Shown: positions 42,762 through 52,191, counted from the stretch's first letter. The stretch is DNA of 64,000 bases from Alistipes sp. (GCA_017935185.1 JAGBIC010000023.1:30449-94448), one strand, 5' to 3'. Numbers and translations are program-made. The notes: generated from the sequence alone by a model not told the origin.

Positions 42762-45611
42762 ATGGCACAAAAGAAGAAGGCATATACCAAAGGAAAAGAG
42801 AGCGTTGCAGCTTCCGCATCGTATGATAATGCGTTGTGGATATCGGGTTTCGTGTTGCTAATAGTGGGAATTTTCTCGCTCTTTTCGGTGATTTCGCATT
42901 TCTTGCACTGGTCATCGGATTTGTCGGCTCTGTGTAATGATGTGGCTTTGTCAGGCGAGGTGATTCCGTTTGAGAATATCTGCAATGGCGCCGGCGCTCG
43001 TGTGGCGTATTGGATGGTCGACTGTTCATTTGGTGTGTTCGGTATAATTCTACCCATATTTATCACCATGTTGGGCTGGCGTATCTTTCGCCGTAAGCCA
43101 TTGCACCTCAACCACTTTGCATTGAGCGCGGCATTGTTGCTTATTATGGGTGCTTTGACTATGGGTCTTGTCGGTCTGAAGTGGCAACTACCCTATAATG
43201 TCGGTGGTGATTTGGGGCATGCGTGTGCTACCGATTTGTCGAATGCTATCGGAGGTTTCGGAATGCTCTTGGTACTTATTGCAGGATGGATTCTTACTGG
43301 CGTATTCGTCAATCGCAATTTTATGCGTGTTGTGAATCGTTGGGGAGATGATATCGAGAAGCAGGGCGGCATGATTATAGATGTCGTTAAGGATCAGGTG
43401 GTAAAGGGTCATAAACCTGTTGCTGATGATGGTTCACAGCCTCATGAGCAAGAGATTGTCGGTTCGACAGCTTACGAGTCGGGACAGGCTGGAAATGAGC
43501 CTGCGGCCAAGTCTGCGCCAAATCAACAACCCGGGTATGTTATTGAGAAACCTATTGATAATCAGCCTTCTGTTGTTACGTTACCATCACAACCATCGCA
43601 ACCGTCAGAGCCAAAGGAGGATGACTTCACCATAACTTCAAGTGCCGTGCGGGGAGAAAATATGAATCTTAATGAGTATCTCGGGGCGCAGCGAAAAGCA
43701 GCTGAACGACGTGCTGAAATCGGTGTTGATGATGATTTTATAATCGAGGAGTGTGGAAATGCAGTGCAGGATGATGCTGTAACTACGGTTTTAGCTTCGT
43801 ATGAAGATGATGATATTGTGGTTGTTCCCAATGGTGTGACGCCTCGCAAGGTGGATGTTGATGCGCTGTTGTCAAGTGGTAGTAATAGTGGCATTCAGTC
43901 ATCGGTAGCAGAGGCTTTAGACGATGAGTTAAGTGTTGTTCCTCGTACAGCGCAAGGTAGTCAACCCCAAAATGTTGATGCGGTAAATAATCCGAGTGCC
44001 GTGGCAATTGATGATGAGCGTGATGCACTTGTCGTTAAGGTGAGGGAGAATCGTGTGAAGACTATTGATGAGCAAGATATTGACAACACACTCTATGACC
44101 CGCTGAAGGATTTGGACTCTTATAAAAAGCCCTATGTGTCGTTGCTGGAGGACTACCAGTCGCAAAACAAGGTGAGCGATGCTGAGATTTACGACAATAA
44201 GTGCCGTATTGAGCAGACCCTAAAGAATTTCGGCATACCTATTGTCGATATCAATGCTACGGTCGGGCCTACTGTAACGCTATATGAGATTGTGCAGGCG
44301 CAGGGTGTCAAGATATCAAAGATTCAGGGCCTTGAAAAAGATATCGCGCAGAGCCTTAAGGCGTTGGGAATTCGTATCATTGCGCCGATTGCCGGTCGCG
44401 GAACTATTGGTATCGAGGTGCCTAACCGCAACAAGCAGATTGTGTCGATGTATTCGTCGATATGTTCCGAGGAGTTCCAGCATAGCAAAGCCGAATTGCC
44501 AATTGTTATTGGTCGTACAATTCAGAATGGAAACTATACCTTCGATTTGGCAAAGATGCCACACCTTCTTGTTGCGGGTGCTACGGGTCAGGGTAAATCG
44601 GTGGGCCTTAATGCAATTATAACCTCGTTGCTTTATAGCAAGCACCCTGCCGAGCTTAAGTTTGTGCTTATCGACCCAAAGATGGTGGAGTTCTCGGTGT
44701 ATAACAAGTTGGAACGTCATTTTCTTGCCAAGATGGAGTCGGAGGATGAGGCTATTGTAACCGATCCGAAGAAGGCAGTATATGTGCTTAACTCTCTTGT
44801 CGAGGAGATGGGGCGTCGTCTTGAATTGTGTAAGATGGCTACTGCCCGCAATATCGTTGAGTATAACGAAAAGTTCGTTGGCCGTAGGTTGAATCCTCAA
44901 AAAGGTCATCGCTTCTTGCCGTATATTGTTGTTATTGTCGATGAGTTTGCCGATTTGATTATGACTGCCAAGGAGGTCGAGGTTCCCGTTATGCGTTTGG
45001 CACAGAAGGCTCGCGCCGTTGGTATTCATCTGATTATCGCTACCCAGCGCCCCGATGTGAGGGTTATTACCGGCGGTATCAAGGCAAACTTCCCGGCGCG
45101 TATCGCATTCCGTGTTATGCAGATGATTGACTCTCGTACCATTATCGACCAGCCGGGAGCTAATCAGCTTATAGGTAGGGGTGATATGTTGTTCTCTAAT
45201 AACGGTGAGCTGACCCGTATCCAGTGCGCATTGGTAGAGACAAAAGAGGTGGAACGATTGGTGGATTATATCGCCAAGCAACAGGGCTATACCGAGGCGT
45301 ATCCTCTGCCTGACTATGTGCCCGATGCGGGTGGCGATGGCGCTATGGCTTCGGATGGAGAGAGCAGTGCTCCGGTAAAGTATGATTCGTTGTTTGGCGA
45401 GGTCGCTCGTGCCGCAGTTACAAACGGTATAATCTCAACTTCTGCCATACAGCGTAATTATGAAGTTGGCTTTAATCGTGCCGGTCGTATTATGATGCAG
45501 TTGGAGCGTGCAGGCATCGTTGGCCCGCAGATGGGAGCCAAAGCACGCGAGATAAAGTATTACGATTTGCCTTCTCTTGAGGCTAAATTGCAGGAGTTGG
45601 GCGTGTTTTAG
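42762..45611 (+). CDS. ftsK: DNA translocase FtsK/SpoIIIE family
   Basis: FtsK pumps chromosomal DNA at the division septum and assists dimer resolution. The 949 residues start with a membrane domain of about four segments (ISGFVLLIVGIFSLFSVISH and three more up to residue 185). A long acidic, low-complexity linker spans about 200-440 and is poorly conserved in such proteins. The motor domain follows with Walker A GATGQGKSVGLNAI (about residue 605), LIDPKMVEFS, and Walker B VIVDEFADLIM (about residue 725), then RPDVRVITGGIKANFPARIA. The C-terminal gamma winged-helix (SAIQRNYEVGFNRAGRIMMQ) reads KOPS sequences. A LolA-like gene follows after 6 bp. Confidence 0.95.
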   Translation: MAQKKKAYTKGKESVAASASYDNALWISGFVLLIVGIFSLFSVISHFLHWSSDLSALCNDVALSGEVIPFENICNGAGARVAYWMVDCSFGVFGIILPIFITMLGWRIFRRKPLHLNHFALSAALLLIMGALTMGLVGLKWQLPYNVGGDLGHACATDLSNAIGGFGMLLVLIAGWILTGVFVNRNFMRVVNRWGDDIEKQGGMIIDVVKDQVVKGHKPVADDGSQPHEQEIVGSTAYESGQAGNEPAAKSAPNQQPGYVIEKPIDNQPSVVTLPSQPSQPSEPKEDDFTITSSAVRGENMNLNEYLGAQRKAAERRAEIGVDDDFIIEECGNAVQDDAVTTVLASYEDDDIVVVPNGVTPRKVDVDALLSSGSNSGIQSSVAEALDDELSVVPRTAQGSQPQNVDAVNNPSAVAIDDERDALVVKVRENRVKTIDEQDIDNTLYDPLKDLDSYKKPYVSLLEDYQSQNKVSDAEIYDNKCRIEQTLKNFGIPIVDINATVGPTVTLYEIVQAQGVKISKIQGLEKDIAQSLKALGIRIIAPIAGRGTIGIEVPNRNKQIVSMYSSICSEEFQHSKAELPIVIGRTIQNGNYTFDLAKMPHLLVAGATGQGKSVGLNAIITSLLYSKHPAELKFVLIDPKMVEFSVYNKLERHFLAKMESEDEAIVTDPKKAVYVLNSLVEEMGRRLELCKMATARNIVEYNEKFVGRRLNPQKGHRFLPYIVVIVDEFADLIMTAKEVEVPVMRLAQKARAVGIHLIIATQRPDVRVITGGIKANFPARIAFRVMQMIDSRTIIDQPGANQLIGRGDMLFSNNGELTRIQCALVETKEVERLVDYIAKQQGYTEAYPLPDYVPDAGGDGAMASDGESSAPVKYDSLFGEVARAAVTNGIISTSAIQRNYEVGFNRAGRIMMQLERAGIVGPQMGAKAREIKYYDLPSLEAKLQELGVF

Positions 45612-45617
45612 TGAGAT

Positions 45618-46226
45618 ATGGGATTGGTGATGCGTAGATTTTTATTGGCAACTATCTTTGTGCTGCTTTGTGCGCCTGTCGTAGCCGATGAGGCTTCTCA
45701 GGCGGTATTGCAGCGTGTTGCGAAGTATGTCAAGGCCCTCGGTAATTATAAGGCGGAATTTGACGTTGTGGCGGATTCTTATAAGGCTAAAGGCGAGTAC
45801 GCCGTTTCGGGTGATTGCTATTACATCTCGGTGGATAATGTTGAGGTCTATTCCGATGGAAAATTGCGTTATGAGGTCGAGAACTCTCGTCAAGAGGTGA
45901 GTATCGACAATATGAATCTCGAAAGTAATAACATACTCGACAATCCCACCCGTTGCTTCGATTTTGTCGGCTCTGATTATGTGGCAGAGTTTCAGTCGCG
46001 CGATGGCGCTGATGTGACAATATATCTGCGTCCCAATAATGAAGATATCGAAGGTGAGATATATCTTACGGTTGAAGAGAAGAGTGGCCGTCCTAAAAAG
46101 ATTGTCTATATCCTCTATGATGATAAGGTCGAGGTGAATATATCCCACCTTACGAGCCAAAAAGATGCTGCTCCAAAATTCGACAGCCGCAAGTATAAGG
46201 ATTATGAGGTTATAGATTTCAGATAG
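45618..46226 (+). CDS. LolA-like outer-membrane lipoprotein carrier
   Basis: This periplasmic protein of 202 residues has a signal peptide (LLATIFVLLCAPVVADEA, cleavage near residue 23; an ATG four codons in is an alternative start). The mature part has the open beta-barrel pattern of LolA: VAKYVKALGNYKAEFDVVAD, KAKGEYAVSGDCYYISVDNV, EVYSDGKLRYEVENSRQEVS, and FRLR-like strands near the end (KKIVYILYDDKVEVNISHL). LolA carries lipoproteins from the inner to the outer membrane. The order ftsK-lolA is common in Bacteroidota, as it is in proteobacteria, which supports the call. Confidence 0.85.
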   Translation: MGLVMRRFLLATIFVLLCAPVVADEASQAVLQRVAKYVKALGNYKAEFDVVADSYKAKGEYAVSGDCYYISVDNVEVYSDGKLRYEVENSRQEVSIDNMNLESNNILDNPTRCFDFVGSDYVAEFQSRDGADVTIYLRPNNEDIEGEIYLTVEEKSGRPKKIVYILYDDKVEVNISHLTSQKDAAPKFDSRKYKDYEVIDFR

Positions 46227-46328
46227 AGCCTCCATCCAATAGCAGACATTGGATTTCTCCAGCATGTTTATTAAACAATGTTTGCTGGAAGAGAATGAAT
46301 CGGATATTATATTGCACAAATGAAAGTC

Positions 46329-46364
46329 AAAATCCCCGACAAGGTGTCGGGGATTTTATTTTTT
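46329..46364 (+). terminator. Intrinsic terminator after the ftsK-lolA pair
   Basis: A 12-bp stem AAAATCCCCGAC/GTCGGGGATTTT (46329-46340 with 46346-46357), extended by an A-T pair, is followed by T-rich sequence. It lies about 100 bp past the LolA-like stop. Confidence 0.87.
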
Positions 46365-46448
46365 GCGCTCAAATCGCCTAAAAATGGCCAATAATGGCAG
46401 AGTTGCGATAATAAATATTGCTTATATGCTAAAAATACCTATATAAAA

Positions 46449-46479
46449 TTGTTTATTTGCTCAAAAATCACTACTTTTG
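46449..46479 (+). promoter_or_regulatory. Sigma-ABfr promoter of gyrA
   Basis: TTG (46449-46451), a 20-bp spacer and TACTTTTG (46472-46479) match the consensus. A second -7-like TAACTTTG at 46508-46515 overlaps the gyrA start region and is too close to be the main promoter. Confidence 0.65.
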
Positions 46480-46518
46480 CTTAATTAAAAGCATGCGCAA
46501 TGTGCGCTAACTTTGAAA

Positions 46519-49080
46519 ATGGATTTTAGAATGCAGACTGAAGAAGAAAAGATTCCCGAATTGACAGGTAAAATCATTCCTGTTAATATTGAGAAACAGA
46601 TGAAAGAGGCCTACATCAACTATTCGATGTCGGTCATCGTGTCGCGAGCATTGCCCGATGTTCGTGATGGTTTGAAGCCGGTTCATCGCCGTATTCTTTA
46701 TGACATGAGCTCCGAATTGAACCTATATTCCGATAAGCCACATCGTAAGTCGGCCCGTATCGTGGGTGACGTGTTGGGTAAATTCCATCCCCACGGTGAT
46801 AGCTCGGTTTATGAGGCTATGGTGCGTATGGCGCAGGAGTGGGCTATGCGTTATCCTTTGGTAGATGGTCAGGGTAACTTCGGTTCGGTTGACGGTGACC
46901 GCGCTGCGGCTATGCGTTATACCGAGGCCCGCATGCGTAAGATTACCGACGATGTTATGGCTGATATCGATAAGGATACTATCGATTGGACCACCAACTT
47001 CGACGAGACTCTTAAAGAGCCTACCGTATTGCCGACAAAGATTCCTTTGCTTTTGGTGAATGGTGCCAGCGGTATTGCTGTAGGTATGGCTACAAATATG
47101 GCTCCCCATAATTTGGGAGAGGTGATAGATGCATGTTGTGCATATATCGACAATCCCGAGTGCGAGTGTGAGGAGTTGTTGCAGTATGTTAAGGGCCCCG
47201 ATTTCCCCACCGGAGCGCTTATCTATGGTTATGAGGGCGTGAAGGAGGCGTTGCTCACAGGCCGTGGCCGTGTTATGATGCGTGCCCGCACCGAGATTGA
47301 GACTGATGCTGCAGGTCGCGAGACCATTGTCGTTACCGAGATTCCTTATATGATTAACAAGGGTGAGTTGTGTAAGAAAATCGGCGAGATGGTTCACGAT
47401 AAGCGTATAGAGGGTATCTCTAACGTGAATGATGAGAGTGATCGCAGTGGAACCCGTATTGCTATTGATATCAAGCGTGATGCTTCGGCCAACGTGGTAC
47501 TTAACACCTTGTTTAAGAATACCCAGTTGCAGACCTCGTTTGCAGTGAACAATATCGCTCTTGTGGGAGGCCGTCCTATGGTGCTGAACTTGCGTGATTT
47601 GATCAAGTATTTTGTAGAGCATCGTCATGAGGTTGTAGTACGTCGTACTCAATTTGATTTGAATAAGGCTCAGGCTCGTATGCATATCGTGCAGGGTCTG
47701 CTTATCGCGCAGGATAATATTGACGAAATTGTTCAGATTATTAAGTCGTCACGTAGTACCGAGGTGGCTAAGCAATCTTTGCAGGAGCGCTTTGGTTTGA
47801 GCGAGCTTCAGTCGGCAGCTATTGTTGAGATGCGTCTGCGTCAGCTAACAGGTTTGGAGCGCGATAAACTCGAGGCCGAGCATGCAGAGTTGGAGCGTCA
47901 AATCGAGTACTTCACCAATGTCCTTGCAAATGTTGATATGCAGATGCAGATTATTAAGGATGAGTTGCTGGAGATTAAGGCTAAATATGGCGATGAGCGT
48001 CGTACCGAGATTGTTTACTCTTCAGAGGAGTTTAATCCTGAGGATTTCTATGCCGATGACGATATGGTTATCACCATCTCTCACATGGGCTATATCAAGC
48101 GTACTCCTCTTGCCGAGTATCGTATCCAGAATCGCGGTGGAGTAGGTGCAAAGGGTAGCGCAACACGTGATGAGGACTTTATCGAGCATATATATGTCGC
48201 CTCGATGCACAATACAATGATTTTCTTCACCGAGAAGGGACGTTGTTATTGGCTAAAGGTTTATGATATCCCCGAGGGTACTCGTTCATCGAAGGGGCGT
48301 GCAATTCAGAATATCATCCAGATTGAGCCCGACGATAATGTAAGAGCTTATATCAACACCAAAAACTTGAACGATGTCGAGTATATCAATAATAACTATA
48401 TTATTATGTGTACTCGCGAGGGCGTTGTGAAGAAGACCAAGCTGGAGGCCTATTCTCGTCCTCGTCAGAATGGTGTCAATGCAATTGTTATTCGCGAGGG
48501 TGACCAGCTTATCGAGGCAAAGATTACCAGTGGCAATGCCGAGGTGATGATTGCGGCACGTGGCGGTAAGGCTATTCGTTTCAATGAGTCGACAGTGCGT
48601 CCTATTGGTCGTGTCGGTGCCGGAGTTCGTGGTATTATGCTCGATGAAGGTGATGAGGTTATAGGTATGATATGTATCGAGCCCGATTCAAAGCAGGATG
48701 TCCTTGTATTGTCGGAGAATGGTTATGGTAAGCGTACCGATCTTGACGAGTATCGTGTAACCAATCGTGGCGGAAAGGGTGTCAAGACAATCAATATTAC
48801 CGAAAAAACAGGTGATTTGATCTCTATTCAGGCTGTTACCGACGAGAATGATTTGATGATTATCAACCGTTCGGGCGTTACTATCCGCACAAAGGTTGAC
48901 CAGATTCGTCTGGCCGGTCGTGCTACGCAGGGCGTGAGAATTATCAATCTTCGCGAAGGTGATGTCATTGCATCTGTTATGGCTGTTCCTGTCAGTGATG
49001 AGGAGGAGCAGGCCGAGGTTGCGACAGAGGAAGTATCGCCTGCGGGACAGGCTTCGGAGGTGAGTCCTATGACAGAATAA
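46519..49080 (+). CDS. gyrA: DNA gyrase subunit A
   Basis: GyrA is the DNA-cutting subunit of gyrase, which adds negative supercoils. I use the ATG at 46519 (853 residues); a TTG two codons earlier is unlikely. [52 protein letters not shown] and [12 protein letters not shown] (catalytic Tyr) are canonical. In the quinolone-determining region the positions equal to E. coli Ser83 and Asp87 read Ser and Glu (HGDSSVYEA), ordinary for Bacteroidota. The C-terminal pinwheel has repeats NRGGVGAKG and [10 protein letters not shown], the latter being the GyrA box in a TNRGGKG form. An acidic tail ends the protein. gyrB is not in the window. Confidence 0.95.
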   Translation: MDFRMQTEEEKIPELTGKIIPVNIEKQMKEAYINYSMSVIVSRALPDVRDGLKPVHRRILYDMSSELNLYSDKPHRKSARIVGDVLGKFHPHGDSSVYEAMVRMAQEWAMRYPLVDGQGNFGSVDGDRAAAMRYTEARMRKITDDVMADIDKDTIDWTTNFDETLKEPTVLPTKIPLLLVNGASGIAVGMATNMAPHNLGEVIDACCAYIDNPECECEELLQYVKGPDFPTGALIYGYEGVKEALLTGRGRVMMRARTEIETDAAGRETIVVTEIPYMINKGELCKKIGEMVHDKRIEGISNVNDESDRSGTRIAIDIKRDASANVVLNTLFKNTQLQTSFAVNNIALVGGRPMVLNLRDLIKYFVEHRHEVVVRRTQFDLNKAQARMHIVQGLLIAQDNIDEIVQIIKSSRSTEVAKQSLQERFGLSELQSAAIVEMRLRQLTGLERDKLEAEHAELERQIEYFTNVLANVDMQMQIIKDELLEIKAKYGDERRTEIVYSSEEFNPEDFYADDDMVITISHMGYIKRTPLAEYRIQNRGGVGAKGSATRDEDFIEHIYVASMHNTMIFFTEKGRCYWLKVYDIPEGTRSSKGRAIQNIIQIEPDDNVRAYINTKNLNDVEYINNNYIIMCTREGVVKKTKLEAYSRPRQNGVNAIVIREGDQLIEAKITSGNAEVMIAARGGKAIRFNESTVRPIGRVGAGVRGIMLDEGDEVIGMICIEPDSKQDVLVLSENGYGKRTDLDEYRVTNRGGKGVKTINITEKTGDLISIQAVTDENDLMIINRSGVTIRTKVDQIRLAGRATQGVRIINLREGDVIASVMAVPVSDEEEQAEVATEEVSPAGQASEVSPMTE

Positions 49081-49136
49081 TTTGCCGGTAAACAATAATT
49101 TATAATATAAACACGTTTTTCATTAAAAGATTCTTT

Positions 49137-50510
49137 ATGAAAAGATTGATTTTTGCGGTGATGGCTATAATGATTATGGCTGCTCCGGTTGCAAATGCAC
49201 AGAAAGTTAACAAAGAGGCTCTATTGGCAAAACTTGAGAAGGCTGATGCTGACTCAAAGAATGAGAAGAAGGCCACAAAGGCTGCTACTTGGATTGCCCG
49301 TGGTAAGGCTTACTATGAGGCAGCATCTGCACCTGTAAAGGACATCTTCCCCGGAATGGAGATGTCAATTGCAGAGATTTCTATTGGCAAAGCATCGTCT
49401 GTAAAGGAGGGTGTTAAGCTTGCGGGTCAGGCTTATACAGAGATGACCTATCCTTGGTTCAAATTGTATGTAGTGGGTGGTAAGATTGCCGGTTGGTCTT
49501 TGACCCAGAGTGTTAAGGATGTTGATTTGGCAGCTGTCGCTTTGGAGTCATTCAATAAGGCTTATTCATTGGATGAGAAGCAGGGCAAGGTTGTCATGGA
49601 TGGTTTGCAGAAGCTTCACAGCTTCTATTCACAGAATGGTAACGCCAGCATGGAGATAGGTAACTATGCTGTTGCTGCTGATAATTTCTTGGCTGCTTAT
49701 ACAGTACAGGAGAGCCCCGCATATAGTGCCGAGAAGGATCCCGCTTTCCTTTACTATGCAGGTTATCTGTATGTTGTAGCTGCAAGCGAGACAAAGGATA
49801 AGTCATTCTTCCCCAAGGGTGTTGATGCTTTGAACAAGGCGTTGGCAGCTGGTTATAATGACGAGGCCGGTGATATCTACTATTACCTCTACCATGGCTA
49901 TTTCGGACAGGAGGATTCTTCAGTTCGTCAGGCTAACCTCGAGCGTGCAAAGCAGGTTTTGATGGAGGGTTTGGCAAAGTATCCTGAGAATATCAACATC
50001 ATCAATGGTCTTATCAATGTTTATTCAAGCGGTAGCGTAGGTGATATTTCTGACCTCACTGCAATGGTTGATGCCGCTTTGCAGCGCGATCCCAAGAGCC
50101 GCGATTTGTGGTATGGCCGTGGTCAGATCTTCTACAACCTGAAGAATTATGATGAGAGTATCGCCTCTTTCAAGAAGGTTGTTGAGCTTGATCCTAAGGA
50201 TGCACAGTCAATGTTCTATATCGGCTTCTTCTATATTACAAAGGCTGATGCAATGAACGACGAGATCAATAAGCGTGATTATAAGAGCAACGACGAGTGG
50301 AAGGCTGATCAGGCAAAGGTTACTGCTACATATATGGAGTCTGTTCCGTATCTCGAGAAGTCGCTTGAGATTCGCCCCAATGACTACACAACTGTTGAGA
50401 CTTTGAAGGTTCTCACATTCCGTCTTCGTGATGAGGATGGTATGATGGCCAAGTATGAGAAGTATAATAAGTTGTATGAGGAGTTGAAGGCCAAGCAACC
50501 TCAGCAGTAA
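49137..50510 (+). CDS. Exported tetratricopeptide-repeat protein
   Basis: This 457-residue protein has a signal peptide (LIFAVMAIMIMAAPVANAQK, cleavage near residue 22) followed by helical repeats. Clear TPR units lie at about residues 180-215 (GNYAVAADNFLAAYTVQESP) and 320-355 (DLWYGRGQIFYNLKNYDESI, ASFKKVVELDPKDAQSMFYI), and near the end (SVPYLEKSLEIRPNDYTTVE). TPR arrays mediate protein contacts, so this is a periplasmic scaffold or an outer-membrane-associated factor of unknown job. It follows gyrA by 56 bp and ends at a terminator; the gyrA-TPR pair recurs in Bacteroidales as far as I recall. No catalytic domain is visible. Confidence 0.85.
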   Translation: MKRLIFAVMAIMIMAAPVANAQKVNKEALLAKLEKADADSKNEKKATKAATWIARGKAYYEAASAPVKDIFPGMEMSIAEISIGKASSVKEGVKLAGQAYTEMTYPWFKLYVVGGKIAGWSLTQSVKDVDLAAVALESFNKAYSLDEKQGKVVMDGLQKLHSFYSQNGNASMEIGNYAVAADNFLAAYTVQESPAYSAEKDPAFLYYAGYLYVVAASETKDKSFFPKGVDALNKALAAGYNDEAGDIYYYLYHGYFGQEDSSVRQANLERAKQVLMEGLAKYPENINIINGLINVYSSGSVGDISDLTAMVDAALQRDPKSRDLWYGRGQIFYNLKNYDESIASFKKVVELDPKDAQSMFYIGFFYITKADAMNDEINKRDYKSNDEWKADQAKVTATYMESVPYLEKSLEIRPNDYTTVETLKVLTFRLRDEDGMMAKYEKYNKLYEELKAKQPQQ

Positions 50511-50542
50511 TCGCTTGTTATAGTTCCCTATAAGGAATAATG

Positions 50543-50570
50543 AGCCACAGTAATATGCTGTGGCTTTTTT
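50543..50570 (+). terminator. Intrinsic terminator after the TPR gene
   Basis: AGCCACAG/CTGTGGCT (50543-50550 with 50558-50565) with a 7-nt loop is followed by six T. Confidence 0.87.
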
Positions 50571-50645
50571 ATTGTTATATGTGCATTAAGTTGAAGTCTT
50601 TGTTTAATAAAATTAAATATTTATTTAATAAAATTAAGTCATATA

Positions 50646-50676
50646 TTGTTTATATTGAATTTTGTTTCTATATTTG
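50646..50676 (+). promoter_or_regulatory. Sigma-ABfr promoter of the DUF2089-type gene
   Basis: TTG (50646-50648), a 20-bp spacer and TATATTTG (50669-50676) match the consensus, 43 bp before the ATG at 50720. Confidence 0.72.
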
Positions 50677-50719
50677 CATATAAACATCAAAGAATATGTA
50701 ACTCTAAAATAGATGTGTG

Positions 50720-51001
50720 ATGATAGATAACAAAAAGCGTTTACCGAGGAATTGCCCCGCCTGTGGTGCTACATTGCGTGTGCAGGCGCTGAATTGTCAT
50801 GGTTGCAATACTCGTATTGAGGGCGATTATTTGTTGCCCGCACTGATGAGATTGAGTGATGATGATCAAAAATTTGTCATAGATTTTATCAAGTGTAGCG
50901 GCTCTCTGAAGGAGATGGCTGCTAAGCTCGGTCTGAGCTATCCCTCGGTTCGTAACCGGTTGGACGATGTTATTGCCGAGTTACAAAAATATGCCGAGTA
51001 G
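50720..51001 (+). CDS. DUF2089-type small regulator (zinc ribbon plus helix-turn-helix)
   Basis: This 93-residue protein has an N-terminal zinc ribbon with CPACG and CHGC (NCPACGATLRVQALNCHGCN) and a C-terminal helix-turn-helix (CSGSLKEMAAKLGLSYPSVR, NRLDDVIAELQKY) that fits the DUF2089 family. I use the ATG at 50720 over the GTG one codon before. DUF2089 proteins are presumed DNA-binding regulators, often next to a small membrane protein; here the next gene, 30 bp on, encodes such a protein. Its target is probably its own operon, but this is inferred. Confidence 0.85.
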   Translation: MIDNKKRLPRNCPACGATLRVQALNCHGCNTRIEGDYLLPALMRLSDDDQKFVIDFIKCSGSLKEMAAKLGLSYPSVRNRLDDVIAELQKYAE

Positions 51002-51031
51002 GTTTAAGTTTAATTGTAAAATATAGTTATT

Positions 51032-51595
51032 ATGTGGAAGAAAATCCTTAATCCGTTCCATTATTTGCCGTTACGTCAGGCGTGGTGCTGGGGTATTGCG
51101 GCTATGATTCTTGCAGCGATATTTTCGTGGCAGGTGGGCCTGCGAGCAACTTCATTGACGCAAATAAACTATTTGGGCGATGCGCTATGGGCAGCTACAT
51201 TGCGACAGGTTATCCTATGGTTGCTATTCAGTGTTGTGCTTTATGTCGGTGCGTTGATTTTTTCAAAATCCAAGGTGCGTTTTGTAGATGTTGCCGCATT
51301 TAATATGTTTGCAAGAATACCATTTTATCTGACGCTGCTTGTTTTCGCTTTTCCAAGTATCCGTCATATTGTCGGTTCGATTATGGATAGCAATCTGGAT
51401 GTGGCACTCCAGCATTCAAATATTCTATCGATTGTGGGTATTGTTTCAATGGTGGGTTTTGTATGGTATCTGTATTGGAATTATAAGGCTTTCGCTGAAG
51501 CGACAAATCTGAAGGGTGGTAAGGGTGTTGCTGTTTTTGCTGTGGGTTACATAGTGACATATGTTGCATCTGCTTATGCCATGGTTCTGCTCTAG
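51032..51595 (+). CDS. Yip1-like polytopic membrane protein
   Basis: This 187-residue protein has about five membrane segments (residues 18-36, 58-78, 93-112, 130-148 and 165-185). The pattern RQAWCWGIAAMILAAIFSWQ at the start and KGVAVFAVGYIVTYVASAYA at the end resembles the Yip1/DUF1282-type membrane proteins of bacteria. Function unknown. It lies 30 bp after the DUF2089-type gene and is likely co-transcribed with it, ending at the terminator at 51604-51628. Confidence 0.75.
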   Translation: MWKKILNPFHYLPLRQAWCWGIAAMILAAIFSWQVGLRATSLTQINYLGDALWAATLRQVILWLLFSVVLYVGALIFSKSKVRFVDVAAFNMFARIPFYLTLLVFAFPSIRHIVGSIMDSNLDVALQHSNILSIVGIVSMVGFVWYLYWNYKAFAEATNLKGGKGVAVFAVGYIVTYVASAYAMVLL

Positions 51596-51603
51596 GTATA
51601 TTT

Positions 51604-51628
51604 GAGAGGTTTTTGCCTCTCTTTTTTT
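51604..51628 (+). terminator. Intrinsic terminator after the Yip1-like gene
   Basis: GAGAGG/CCTCTC (51604-51609 with 51616-51621) around a T-rich loop is followed by a seven-T run. Confidence 0.82.
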
Positions 51629-51655
51629 GCGTCATAGCCGGATGCGTTTTGTTGA

Positions 51656-51739
51656 TTTACTTGCAAACGGCCTTTACAACAAAAAACAGCAGAACAAAAG
51701 TTCTGCTGTTGTCATCAGTCGGGATAACAGGATTCGAAC
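51656..51739. repeat. 84-bp direct repeat, left copy (terminator plus tRNA-Pro end)
   Basis: This segment is repeated at 51873-51957 with one substitution and one extra A. It contains the tRNA terminator hairpin (AACAGCAGAAC/GTTCTGCTGTT, 51685-51710) and, on the minus strand, the 3' end of tRNA-Pro up to TTCGAAC of the T arm. After position 51739 the two copies diverge completely. Confidence 0.9.
51719..51739 (-). pseudogene. Truncated tRNA-Pro 3' end
   Basis: On the minus strand this is the last 21 bases of a tRNA-Pro, running from the T loop through the 3' acceptor strand, identical to the intact genes at 51937-52011 and 52059-52133. The rest of the tRNA is missing and replaced by unrelated sequence. 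It cannot be functional. Confidence 0.85.
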
Positions 51740-51872
51740 GGCGAAGCCGAAGCGAGGATACCTTTGAGAATAAAATATTTTGTTATCCTCGCAACCTGTA
51801 TTAAGTGAGTAATGCTATTATTCGTATGACAAAAGTGCGAAGCAATGATTTTGTTGTGAAAGGCTGGGCAAG
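51740..51872. other. 133-bp segment between the direct repeats
   Basis: This DNA is bounded by the two 84/85-bp repeats and has no similarity to the tRNA genes. It carries a 9-bp inverted repeat GCGAGGATA/TATCCTCGC (51752-51760 with 51784-51792) around an AT-rich loop that includes AAAATATTTT. I see no reading frame in it. Confidence 0.7.
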
Positions 51873-51957
51873 TTTACTTGCAAACGGCCTTTACAACAAA
51901 AAAACAGCAGAACAGAAGTTCTGCTGTTGTCATCAGTCGGGATAACAGGATTCGAAC
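51873..51957. repeat. 85-bp direct repeat, right copy
   Basis: Right copy of the repeat, continuous with the intact tRNA-Pro(CGG) gene. It covers the spacer, the terminator (51903-51928) and the T arm/acceptor part of the tRNA. Confidence 0.9.
51903..51928 (-). terminator. Terminator of the tRNA-Pro transcript
   Basis: AACAGCAGAAC/GTTCTGCTGTT, an 11-bp perfect stem with a 4-nt loop, is followed on the minus strand by seven T. It sits 8 bp after the tRNA-Pro(CGG) 3' end. Confidence 0.85.
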
Positions 51958-52011
51958 CTGTGACCCCCAACTCCCGAAGCTGGTGCGCTAACCGGACTGC
52001 GCTACATCCCG
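51937..52011 (-). tRNA. tRNA-Pro (anticodon CGG)
   Basis: This 75-base gene folds into a full cloverleaf: acceptor CGGGATG/TATCCCG, D stem GCGC/GCGC, anticodon stem CCAGC/GTTGG with loop TTCGGGA (anticodon CGG, complement of 51974-51976), T stem ACAGG/CCTGT with TTCGAAT, discriminator A. The CCA end is not encoded. It is the second tRNA of a two-tRNA transcript and lies 47 bp after tRNA-Pro(TGG). Confidence 0.96.
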
Positions 52012-52058
52012 ATGAATTCGATTTGCTGAATTTACGCTTTGCTATTCAGTTGTCTTTG

Positions 52059-52133
52059 TCGGGATAACAGGATTCGAACCTGTGACCCCCTGCTCCCAAA
52101 GCAGGTGCGCTAACCGGACTGCGCTACATCCCG
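52059..52133 (-). tRNA. tRNA-Pro (anticodon TGG)
   Basis: This 75-base gene differs from its neighbour only in the anticodon arm: stem CCTGC/GCAGG and loop TTTGGGA, anticodon TGG (complement of 52096-52098). All other stems are identical, so the pair arose by duplication. CCA is not encoded. The promoter lies at 52192-52223. Confidence 0.96.
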
Positions 52134-52191
52134 AGTGTGATTTGCATTTGAATTTTGGCTCACACCATCAAATCATTGCAAATTCGTGGGG

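Noticed and set aside
44316-45281. 321-codon minus-strand frame inside ftsK
   Set aside because: It is antisense to the conserved motor domain, has no recognisable domain and no promoter; long antisense frames are common opposite GC-biased genes.
46508-46515. TAACTTTG as the gyrA promoter
   Set aside because: It overlaps the start region with no room for a transcript start before the ATG; the upstream TACTTTTG has a proper -33 box.
46723-47685. 320-codon minus-strand frame inside gyrA
   Set aside because: Antisense shadow of a highly conserved gene; composition is His/Thr/Ile-rich and not protein-like.
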